Part shown: one piece after another, positions 52,715 to 59,096 of the stretch
How positions within the stretch are numbered: position 1 is the first letter of the stretch
How the letters are laid out: the number at the start of each line of letters is the position of its first letter
NCBI GenBank assembly: GCA_946222885.1
Contig: CAMIAK010000004.1
Location: forward strand, 164,810 to 228,809
Direction of reading: 5' to 3'
Length of the DNA: 64,000 bases
Source: an uncultured Nesterenkonia sp.
GTDB lineage: Bacteria; Actinomycetota; Actinomycetes; Actinomycetales; Micrococcaceae
The notes under the pieces: generated by a model
What the model was told of the DNA's origin: nothing
What the model saw: only the letters and a program-made list of their open reading frames with translations
The model's database searches: none
Position numbers and translations under genes: made by a program

Positions 52715-53707
52715 GTGGAAGCGTTGGCGATCGTCGAGAGCGAGGTGCGCGAGCAGATCCGCGAGCGGGGTTTGGATCCCGCCGCGGATCTGCCCAGCGT
52801 GACTGAGCTCGTGGAGACTGCGGTGGGGGAGTACGATCGGCGCTCGCTGCTGAGCACCCTGCCCGTGCTCGGTCCGGTGGACCGGGCGGTTCGGCATGTC
52901 CTGGACTCTGTGGCCGGCTTCGGGGAGCTCCAGCCGCTGTTGGACGACCCGGCAGTCGAAGAGGTCTGGGTCAACGGGGCGAATGAAGTGTTCGTCGCCC
53001 GGAGCGGACGCTCGGAGCTCACCTCGGTGACGCTCACCGAGGAGCGTCTGCGGGATCTGGTCGAACGGATGCTCAAGTCGTCGGGCCGGCGGCTCGATCT
53101 GTCGTCCCCCTTCGTAGACGCCTCGCTGCCCGACGGCTCCCGTCTGCATGTGGTGATCCCGGACATCACCCGCCGCTGGGCGGTGAACATCAGAAAATTC
53201 ATCGCACGGGCCAGCTCCCTGGAGGATCTGACCGTGACGGGGTCTCTGAGCCCTGCTGCGGCCGGGTTCCTGGAGGCTGCCGTCGCCTCCGGGATGAATG
53301 TGCTGGTCTCCGGCGCGACCCAGGCTGGGAAGACCACCATGCTGAACTGTCTGAGCTCCGCCATCGGGGCGCGGGAGCGGGTGGTGACGGTGGAGGAGAT
53401 CTTCGAGCTCCAAGTGCCGCTGCGCGATGTGGTCGGCATGCAGTGCCGCCAGCCCAACCTGGAGAACCAGGGAGAGATCCCGCTGCGGAGGTTGGTCAAA
53501 GAGGCTCTCCGGATGCGCCCGGACCGGCTGCTCGTGGGCGAGGTGCGTGAGGCCGAGAGCCTGGACATGCTCATCGCTCTGAACAGCGGGCTGCCCGGCA
53601 TGGCCACCGTCCACGCGAACAGCGCCCGGGACGCGCTCACGAAGATCTGGGTTGTTCTCGGAACTGAAAACGAGTCGCTGACTGGGGACGATGTGCCTCT
53701 GAACTGA
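52715..53707 (+). pseudogene. TadA/CpaF-type secretion ATPase, 3' end replaced at island junction
   Basis: Traffic ATPase of the Tad/Flp pilus family. Intact parts: FGELQPLLDDPAVEEVWVNG, Walker A GATQAGKTT (about residue 200), the Asp box VVTVEEIFELQVP, Walker B LRMRPDRLLVGEVR and the His box GMATVHANSARDALTK. Canonical proteins continue with LCTLPLLAGENI; here the frame turns at about 53645 into unrelated WVVLGTENESLTGDD and stops. GTG 52715 (preceded by GGAAGG) is preferred; ATG 52625 is also in frame. The missing C-terminus and the change in sequence character mark the left boundary of an insertion. Confidence 0.75.
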
Positions 53708-53875
53708 GGCCTCCCAACAGCCTTCCCAACTTTCTGCTGGCATTCTCCCAAAACCTCTGCCGTCATCTTCCTACGCCGGTTGCGATCAGCAGCAACAGTG
53801 ATGGGCACGGCTCGGCTTGATCCTGGGGAGGTGCCCCATGGCCGAGAGGAAGTGTGAGGCAGAGCGAGGCCCTTC
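53645..53875. other. Left edge of the accessory island, no gene
   Basis: From about 53645 the tadA homology ends and no recognisable gene is seen until 53876. No integrase, tRNA or clear attachment repeat is visible at this edge. Confidence 0.5.
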
Positions 53876-54208
53876 ATGTCTGATTTGGAGACCACAGGCG
53901 AAACCACAGATGCGTTGACAGCCGAGAGCACAGGCCGGTGGTTGGTCACCACGGAGCACTCCCGGCATATCTGGGATCTGGATGCGATGACCTACATCCG
54001 GTTCCCTGAATACCCCGATGCCCATCCTCACGAGCACGATGAGGCAGTGGTGGAGATCGAGCGGGTTGTTCGATGGCCCGAGGTCGGGACCAGGCCGCAT
54101 CTGTGGTTCTACGAGCCAGGGTTGCCGAGGCACTTCAAGGACTGTCGTATGAACACCGCTGTGGTGAAGATCGAGCGCCTGGCTGATGAGGACGGTGATC
54201 AGGCATGA
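53876..54208 (+). CDS. Hypothetical protein of mobile-element type
   Basis: 110 aa, unrecognised. TGRWLVTTEHSRHIWDLDAMTYIRF and the His-rich acidic middle resemble small ICE/phage-borne proteins of Actinobacteria that carry a GxWxVxTxxSxYxxDL-type start, a pattern I know from such elements but cannot name. Overlaps the next gene by 4 nt (ATGA), starting a run of five tightly packed genes. Confidence 0.65.
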   Translation: MSDLETTGETTDALTAESTGRWLVTTEHSRHIWDLDAMTYIRFPEYPDAHPHEHDEAVVEIERVVRWPEVGTRPHLWFYEPGLPRHFKDCRMNTAVVKIERLADEDGDQA

Positions 54209-54693
54209 TCGCTCGCGCCCTCACCGAGCATGAATGCACCGCCGTCCAGCAGGGCCTGGAGTACCTCAGCCACTACTCTGCCGACGGGGAGGTCCGCCAC
54301 ACTGCCAGACTGCTGATCGGCTTGTTCTCCCAGCCGGACAGGATAAGATTCCGCACCGCTGGGACTGAGGAGTTCGACCCGGCCCCTCGTGTCGATGAGA
54401 TCCGGGATCTGCTGGTCGCCATCGGAGGCCAGACCGATGCCGGCTGGGAGCACTTCCGTCAGGGCTACCACGTGGGTGTACTGGCGAATATGGCTCATAT
54501 CGCTGAGCTGGCGTTCCCGGTCATCGACCAGTTGGAGATGAACTTCGGCCACATCTCATGGGGGAAGATCGACCAGTTCGCGATCCGGCACTCCTACGCC
54601 ACTCCAGAGGGGCGCCCCAGCGCCGAAGAGGTCTGGGAGGTACTGAGCGGCATGGACCTCTCCGGGGACCCGCTGAGAGTTCCTGATGCGTGA
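54205..54693 (+). CDS. Hypothetical protein, helical
   Basis: 162 aa, no recognised family. Predominantly helical by eye (HECTAVQQGLEYLSHYSA, VRHTARLLIGLFSQPDRI). Overlaps both neighbours by a few bases. Part of the same small-gene operon. Confidence 0.6.
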   Translation: MIARALTEHECTAVQQGLEYLSHYSADGEVRHTARLLIGLFSQPDRIRFRTAGTEEFDPAPRVDEIRDLLVAIGGQTDAGWEHFRQGYHVGVLANMAHIAELAFPVIDQLEMNFGHISWGKIDQFAIRHSYATPEGRPSAEEVWEVLSGMDLSGDPLRVPDA

Positions 54694-54979
54694 GCTTCAG
54701 TGCCCACAGTGGTGCGCCTCCCTGCACGATGAGGCACTGGTCGAAGACCGGCGTCACGAGTCCGAGATCCGCCCAGTCGCAGTGATCACACGAGTCACCG
54801 ACGATTCCCCCGTGGCCGAAGAGGTTCATGTGGCTCTCTTCCAGTTCCTGGATGAGGACGAGACATGGGTCGGGATCGAACACCTCCAGATCAGCCCAGA
54901 GTCTGCACGCCGACTCATCCGAGAGCTCACCGTTCTACTCGCTGAGGAAGGGGGAGCCGATGACGGCCACACTGAGTGA
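54686..54979 (+). CDS. Small DUF6907-like protein
   Basis: 97 aa beginning MRELQCPQWCASLHDEALVED, a Cys-x3-Cys-x3-His pattern seen in DUF6907-type proteins of actinobacterial integrative elements, and ending in an ISPESARRLIRELTVLL helix. Function unknown. Confidence 0.65.
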   Translation: MRELQCPQWCASLHDEALVEDRRHESEIRPVAVITRVTDDSPVAEEVHVALFQFLDEDETWVGIEHLQISPESARRLIRELTVLLAEEGGADDGHTE

Positions 54980-55232
54980 GATTGCTCTGCCGGACCTGGT
55001 TGAGAAGCTGCCTTGCGAATGTGTCTCTCCTGATCACGGGGAGGGCGGCTGTGACGGTGAGGCATGGTTCTCGGTGGTGTTCCCCTGTGGGCACTTCCAC
55101 GAACTGCTGTGCCGCTCCTGCACGGACCTCTACCTCGAAAGCATCGAAGCAGGATGTGAGGACTGCGGAGGACCACGGACCTGCCGACACTGCGGCGACG
55201 CGATCCACCGGCTGGTGGTGCGCCCGATATGA
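54960..55232 (+). CDS. Cys-rich hypothetical protein, probable zinc binder
   Basis: 90 aa with eleven Cys and several His: CECVSPDHGEGGCDG, FPCGHFHELLCRSCTD and CEDCGGPRTCRHCGD. The CGH-x-CRSC and C-x2-C pairs suggest two zinc sites. ATG 54960 follows a GGGGGAG ribosome site inside the preceding gene. Overlaps the next gene by 4 nt. Confidence 0.65.
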   Translation: MTATLSEIALPDLVEKLPCECVSPDHGEGGCDGEAWFSVVFPCGHFHELLCRSCTDLYLESIEAGCEDCGGPRTCRHCGDAIHRLVVRPI

Positions 55233-55573
55233 CACTGGCTCTGGAAGACCAGCTCACTGAAGAAGACCTGGCCCTGCCGTGCGACTACCCCGAATGGTCG
55301 GCCATCCTCTGGGTCGACTACCCCGAAGCAGAGGACTGTGACGCGCCAGCAGAGTTCGTGGTCACCCACCATCACTGCAAGGCTCCCAACCGGCCCGGGA
55401 CCACCGACAGTGTGGTCCTGGTCTGCGAAGAGCACCTAGAGGCCATGATCGCGGTCCGGGACGTAAGGTTCCGGGCCGCGTGGGCCGAAGGCGGAGACGG
55501 GCTGAAGTGCGAAGCCTGCCAAGGGGGAGCCGACGACCCCCAGGCGATCTTCACATACTTACGACTAGGGTAA
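55229..55573 (+). CDS. Hypothetical protein with Cys/His pairs
   Basis: 114 aa. CDYPEW, VVTHHHCKAP, LVCEEHLEAM and CEACQGG look like a treble-clef-type metal site. Last of the five-gene run. Function unknown. Confidence 0.6.
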   Translation: MTLALEDQLTEEDLALPCDYPEWSAILWVDYPEAEDCDAPAEFVVTHHHCKAPNRPGTTDSVVLVCEEHLEAMIAVRDVRFRAAWAEGGDGLKCEACQGGADDPQAIFTYLRLG

Positions 55574-55614
55574 GGATCAGGTTCCAAATACCCGTTGCCT
55601 AGAACTAACAGCCC

Positions 55615-55660
55615 CACTGAAGTGCCCCAGCTCAAATATGAGAGCTGGGGCACTTCAGTG
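55615..55660. terminator. 19-bp perfect inverted repeat
   Basis: The arm at 55615-55633 (CACTGAAGTGCCCCAGCTC) is exactly complementary to 55642-55660, with an 8-nt AT-rich loop. It follows the small-gene operon by about 40 nt. There is no T run; it would work as a bidirectional terminator, or mark a recombination site. Confidence 0.7.
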
Positions 55661-55970
55661 CAGAACTCGGGTCGCTTCACACCAGTAGAGGAATAGGATC
55701 TGCCTACGCCGGAGCCAGACTGGTTGATTCAGAGTGCGTAGCTAGACACCTGTTGGGTGTGGACCTGCTGGTCCTACCACTGACAGGGATGCCCAAACCG
55801 CTGAGGCCGGGACCTATGCTGGAGGCCATGACGGCATCGCGAACAGTAGGAGTTCCTGCGCTCCCAGAGCGCAGCACTGGACCCTGAACTGAACCGTCCT
55901 GGGTTTAGTTCCTAGACAGGTTCTGGCTCCCGGCTCAGGGAGCGATGTGAAGAGGTCGCCCATCTGGAGG
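55661..55970. other. Gene-free stretch
   Basis: No coding region is supported. The segment has stops in all frames at short spacing and no recognisable motif apart from short palindromes such as ACACCTGTTGGGTGT around 55748-55762. Confidence 0.5.
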
Positions 55971-56081
55971 TGTCAGCGCAGCTTACTACACCCGTCTGGA
56001 AGTGGGGCAGGCGAAGAATGCATCCGATGAGGTGCTGCTGGCTATCGCGCGAGCACTTCAACTCAGGAGCTGGAGTCGCTA
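55971..56081 (+). pseudogene. Fragment of an XRE-family regulator
   Basis: VSAAYYTRLEVGQAKNASDEV then LLAIARALQL is the second half of a helix-turn-helix regulator of the MmyB type (usually VS..YYTRLE.G...NAS..VL.ALARAL.L). No start codon or first helix is present and a stop follows within a few codons. It abuts the relaxase fragment. Confidence 0.65.
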
Positions 56082-56371
56082 ACCGCGAGAGCTTCCGCGT
56101 GGTCAACGTCCACAGCAACGGCGCGCTGACTATCGCCTGAGAAGACAACCGCCACCACCGCATTGATGCCGAGTACGTGGCTGAGCACGTCCACCTGGGC
56201 TATGCCGTCACCGACTACGGCAACCAGGGCACCACCGTGGACCACGGCTCAGTCCTGCTGGAGGAGGGCATGAGGGGCGGCGGCGCCTACGTCAGAGCCA
56301 CCCGAGGCAGGCAGGAGAACACCCTGCACATCGTCGAGAAATACGGCACCGACCCCGCACGGCTCGGATGA
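56082..56371 (+). pseudogene. Fragment of a MobF/TraA-type relaxase-helicase
   Basis: NRESFRVVNVHSNGALTIA is followed by an in-frame TGA near 56138. After the stop, YVAEHVHLGYAVTDYGNQGTTVD and GAYVRATRGRQENTLHIV match the last helicase motifs of conjugative TraA relaxases (motifs V/VI: YA.T..G.QG.TVD, YV..TRGR..N). The rest of the protein is absent, so this is a decayed conjugation gene. Confidence 0.75.
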
Positions 56372-56439
56372 AGGCCAACGAGGCACGGCGCCGCCGCGAA
56401 CAAGCTTAGAAAGCCGTCGAAGAGACCCGAACCCGGATC

Positions 56440-57051
56440 ATGCACGAAAACGAGAAGAAGATTGGTGATCCGCTCTACTCCGCCGTGGACAAGCTCCGCG
56501 CGGAGGTCGAAGCCCAGCTAGGTGTGGAGCTGCCCGGAGAAGACCGCGTGGCCAACCAGCCCCCGGCCCGCGAGGACGCTCAGGCGGTCCAGCCCCTGGT
56601 TCAGGAAGAGCTATCGAAGATCACCGAAGACCACCCTGATTACCAGCAGACCCAGGCACAGGTGGAGGAAGCACGAGCCGCTGAGCAGCAGGCTCAGCAG
56701 ACCGTGCAGAGGATCACCGAGGCCCACAGCAAGGAAGTCGGTAAGCAGCCGAAATGCGACGACCCCAAGCGCCATCAGATCGCTGAAGAGTGGTACAGCC
56801 ACATCACCAGCCATGGCATACCGGCTGACCAGATCACAGAGGCTGACCCACAGCAGCAGACCGACCTCGCCCGCTGGAACCACGAGGAGCACCAGCCCTA
56901 CATGCAGCGTGCCCAGGAAGAAGCAGCCGCCGCACAGAGAAGGCGCGGCCGTAGCGTAGAGGAACAGCTCCGCGATGCCGACCCCTACAGCCCCGCACCC
57001 GGGGCCCAGGCCAGCGGCCCCGACCGTTCAGGCCCTGACTTAGGCCGGTAA
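56440..57051 (+). pseudogene. C-terminal coiled-coil region of the former relaxase
   Basis: 203-codon open frame, highly charged with Gln/Ala/Glu-rich helices (QVEEARAAEQQAQQTVQRI) and an RRRGRSVEEQLRD tail. TraA relaxases of Actinobacteria end in such coiled coils, and the frame follows the helicase fragment after one stop, so it is best read as its remnant; a free-standing protein from ATG 56440 is possible. Confidence 0.5.
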
Positions 57052-57112
57052 GAGACTGGCCGCTGAGGGGATTTTCATCTGAGAGTCTCAGTTCACGTCA
57101 ACAGAGAGGAAG

Positions 57113-57655
57113 TCAGGGGTGTAGCTCGAAGCGCTCAGGGCCCGCGGCGCTCCAAGCGATAGGAAGGCCGTTTTCACGGTGGTAGATGCCGCCATAGATG
57201 TGGGTGATACACCAGGAGCAGCTCGACTGTTCCCAACGGAACGGGTGCATTTGGTGCATCTTGGTTCTGATCCTGTGCACGGCTTCTTGACTGGACGTCG
57301 CTCCGGAGATGCGTGCGGTGGCGGGGAGTTTCTCATTCAGCTTCGTGTAGAGGGAAGTACCAATGCCTAGACCGTGGTCGCGGTCGTATGCGTAAGACCC
57401 ATCTGTGGTGATGTCTTCAGGGGCAATCACGGGGTGGTTGATGTAGTCCTCGGGAGCGACGATGGAGGGAATACTGTAGGACTTGGCCAAGACATTCCAG
57501 TAGGTGGCGCTGGGGAGCGCGTGAGACTCCTCCACGGGAAAGGCGCGGAGTCGAAGGCCAGACAGGACGTGCTGGATGTATATGTTCTGGTTGATCCACT
57601 CGACTTTGAAGTGGTTAGAACGGATCGCTTGTTCCTGATCAGGGTGAAGGGACAT
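57113..57655 (-). CDS. Hypothetical protein
   Basis: 180 aa, no recognised family. Aromatic-rich with WINQNIYIQHV, ATYWNVLAKSYSIPSIVAPEDYINHP and a CSWC pair in EQSSCSWCITHIYGG. Codon use is visibly less GC-biased than the core genes. It is convergent with the relaxase remnant and divergent from the transposase-derived gene. Confidence 0.5.
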   Translation of the reverse strand: MSLHPDQEQAIRSNHFKVEWINQNIYIQHVLSGLRLRAFPVEESHALPSATYWNVLAKSYSIPSIVAPEDYINHPVIAPEDITTDGSYAYDRDHGLGIGTSLYTKLNEKLPATARISGATSSQEAVHRIRTKMHQMHPFRWEQSSCSWCITHIYGGIYHRENGLPIAWSAAGPERFELHP

Positions 57656-57807
57656 GTTCTCCTTGTCCTAGATTCCAATCGTACCTACATAGCCTTCGAG
57701 TTCGAGTGCCCAGTTCGAGAGCGTAACCGGCCTGATTCGTAGGCCTTTTCATCGTCGGCATAGATAGGATGGCTGATCCAGCAGAGGAGGGAGGCAGACG
57801 TTAGGAC

Positions 57808-58605
57808 ATGGCACGGGGATCCAAGCAGCGAACGTCACCGGCCCAAAAACTGGCCGCAGTGCAACTCATGCAATCGGGTGAGCACGTAGACAAAGTAGCC
57901 GACATGTTCGGTGTGGGACGGCGAACTCTGTACGAGTGGGCGCGAAAATACCGTGAGGGTGGGTCTCAGGGCATGGCTGAAGTCCCTCGCTCAGGCCGAC
58001 CCAAGAAGTTGAGTGATCATGATGTGCTAAGCCTGTCTCGGATCCTCACTGATAGTTCCCCGAGCGACCACGGTCTCTCGGGGAAGCTCTGGACACGAAG
58101 GCATGTTCAAGAGGTCATTCGTACAGAACTAGGGGCTCACGTATCGCGGGTCACCGTCTCACGTGCCCTCGAAAAACTGGAGATCAACGGCCGTTTGCCA
58201 CTGTGTTCTGCCTTTCAAGATAGCTCAGCGGACATGCGAATGTGGGAAGACTCAGTATTCCCAGCCATCAAGCTACGTGCTGACCGCAAGGACTCCGAAA
58301 TTCTTTTCTTGGACGAGATGCGTGCGGACATACCTGGGGGTGCAGGGCGCGGAACTATCTATTCAACCTTGACTCTCCAAGGAGCGCAGAGTTTCTCCGT
58401 TACGAGCGCCGAACCGCATCCAAGCGGTTTGGCATCCTTTCTGTACGACTTGGTGTCTGACAGTTCTGGAAACCTGACGCTCGTTGCCAGCGTATCTGCA
58501 TTGCATACTTCTTCAGCAGTTGCGGAGTTCGTGACGGATCAGCGCGGGCGAGTAGATTTCCACCTTTTCCCTGACTATTCTATAAATAGCTGGTTTCAGG
58601 GGTGA
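57808..58605 (+). CDS. IS630-transposase-derived HTH protein with degenerate catalytic domain
   Basis: 265 aa. Residues 10-60 form the first IS630-type helix-turn-helix (KLAAVQLMQSGEHVDKVADMF, RRTLYEWARKYREGG), residues 70-130 a second winged HTH (RRHVQEVIRTELGAHVSRVTVSRALEKL). The DDE-like part keeps LFLDEM (first Asp) but where active enzymes read LVLDNA-x-H the protein has LVASVSALH, losing the second Asp, and it ends at FPDYSINSWFQG where YSPDLNP-x-E should supply the last acid. GAGGAGGGAGG lies upstream. No terminal inverted repeats were seen. A DNA-binding regulator co-opted from a transposase is the best reading. Confidence 0.7.
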   Translation: MARGSKQRTSPAQKLAAVQLMQSGEHVDKVADMFGVGRRTLYEWARKYREGGSQGMAEVPRSGRPKKLSDHDVLSLSRILTDSSPSDHGLSGKLWTRRHVQEVIRTELGAHVSRVTVSRALEKLEINGRLPLCSAFQDSSADMRMWEDSVFPAIKLRADRKDSEILFLDEMRADIPGGAGRGTIYSTLTLQGAQSFSVTSAEPHPSGLASFLYDLVSDSSGNLTLVASVSALHTSSAVAEFVTDQRGRVDFHLFPDYSINSWFQG

Positions 58606-58722
58606 CCATTTTTCGCGCGTGATGAATGTATCAGGAAACATGAGCATGGTTTCACTAATGATTCACTAATTGACTGATGGCTGGTTGCATTTACTCGCTT
58701 ACCGGCGGTAGCGCAGAGCGAT

Positions 58723-58745
58723 CTGTGTTCTCACCTGGAACACAG
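58723..58745. promoter_or_regulatory. Inverted repeat 1 (putative operator)
   Basis: CTGTGTTC (58723-58730) and GAACACAG (58738-58745) form a perfect 8-bp inverted repeat with 7-nt spacer TCACCTG. It shares the GTTC/GAAC and CACCT elements with repeat 2, 62 nt downstream. Confidence 0.55.
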
Positions 58746-58806
58746 TTGTCTGCACTCTATTCATGAGTATCTCCATGTCAGCGCCGTGTGCTTGTGCGAA
58801 AACTTT

Positions 58807-58825
58807 TGAACATCACCTATGTTCA
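58807..58825. promoter_or_regulatory. Inverted repeat 2 (putative operator) abutting the -35
   Basis: TGAACAT and ATGTTCA form a perfect 7-bp inverted repeat around CACCT. Its last base immediately precedes the TTGACG -35 hexamer, the classical place for an activator or a repressor. Confidence 0.6.
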
Positions 58826-58854
58826 TTGACGATATATGACTATTTCCATAGCGT
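58826..58854 (+). promoter_or_regulatory. Promoter of the small-peptide gene
   Basis: TTGACG at 58826-58831 and TAGCGT at 58849-58854 with a 17-nt spacer match the housekeeping sigma consensus. Transcription would start near 58861, giving a leader of about 76 nt. Confidence 0.65.
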
Positions 58855-58920
58855 CGTTTGTGTCGGCTTCGGCGGGGGAAACCCTGAAGAAGTCGTCGCC
58901 CACCGCCCGGCAACGTGCGG

Positions 58921-58930
58921 AAAGGAGGTG
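58921..58930 (+). promoter_or_regulatory. Perfect Shine-Dalgarno
   Basis: AAAGGAGGTG is fully complementary to the 16S rRNA 3' end and sits 6 nt before the ATG at 58937. It is the strongest ribosome binding site in the window and decides the start of the peptide gene. Confidence 0.85.
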
Positions 58931-58936
58931 TCACCC

Positions 58937-58999
58937 ATGGCTGACGAGAAGATTATTCAGTCCCGCGATGAGGACATCGACGCCGCTGAGAAGTGGTAA
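58937..58999 (+). CDS. 20-residue peptide, putative RiPP precursor or scaffold
   Basis: Encodes MADEKIIQSRDEDIDAAEKW. Acidic and amphipathic with a C-terminal Lys-Trp; Trp is the only aromatic residue. Support for a real gene: a promoter with consensus spacing, a perfect Shine-Dalgarno, a strong hairpin 6 nt after the stop and the enzyme genes downstream. The separate, strong expression relative to the enzymes is what precursor peptides show. It is far shorter than most leader-core precursors, so the product may be the C-terminal residue(s) alone (as in PQQ or PEARL pathways). No family recognised. Confidence 0.7.
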   Translation: MADEKIIQSRDEDIDAAEKW

Positions 59000-59005
59000 C
59001 CAGGA

Positions 59006-59039
59006 GGCCGCCCTCATCCTTTAAGCGATGGGGGCGGCC
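59006..59039 (+). terminator. 13-bp hairpin between peptide gene and enzyme genes
   Basis: GGCCGCCCTCATC (59006-59018) pairs with GATGGGGGCGGCC (59027-59039) throughout, with a single G-U wobble and an 8-nt loop. There is no long T run, only CCTTCCTCTT, so it probably terminates partially and protects the short upstream mRNA, leaving reduced read-through into the enzyme genes. It also covers an apparent upstream ATG (59028), arguing against that start. Confidence 0.75.
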
Positions 59040-59096
59040 CCTTCCTCTTCAGATGGCCGGGCCAAGAACAATAGCACTCCTGGGGAAGGCGGCACC

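Larger units (their letters stand above)
58606..58936. other. AT-richer regulatory region upstream of the small-peptide gene
   Basis: No protein gene here. The region is distinctly less GC-rich than the core and carries two inverted repeats, a good -35/-10 promoter and a perfect Shine-Dalgarno (annotated separately). Confidence 0.6.

Noticed and set aside
52522..53952. 476-codon minus-strand frame opposite the tadA-type gene
   Set aside because: Arg/Ser/Thr-rich antisense shadow with no motif.
58723..58825. The two palindromes before the peptide gene as LexA boxes
   Set aside because: They contain GAAC and GTTC but with 7- or 9-nt spacing, or inverted order, rather than GAAC-N4-GTTC.
58763..58936. 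Upstream extension of the 20-residue peptide to 78 residues
   Set aside because: The extension runs through the promoter, the operator-like repeat and the perfect Shine-Dalgarno, so ATG 58937 is the start.
59028..59096. ATG 59028 as start of the FGE-like protein
   Set aside because: It lies in the 3' arm of the hairpin and lacks a ribosome site; GTG 59097 has GGGGAAGG upstream.
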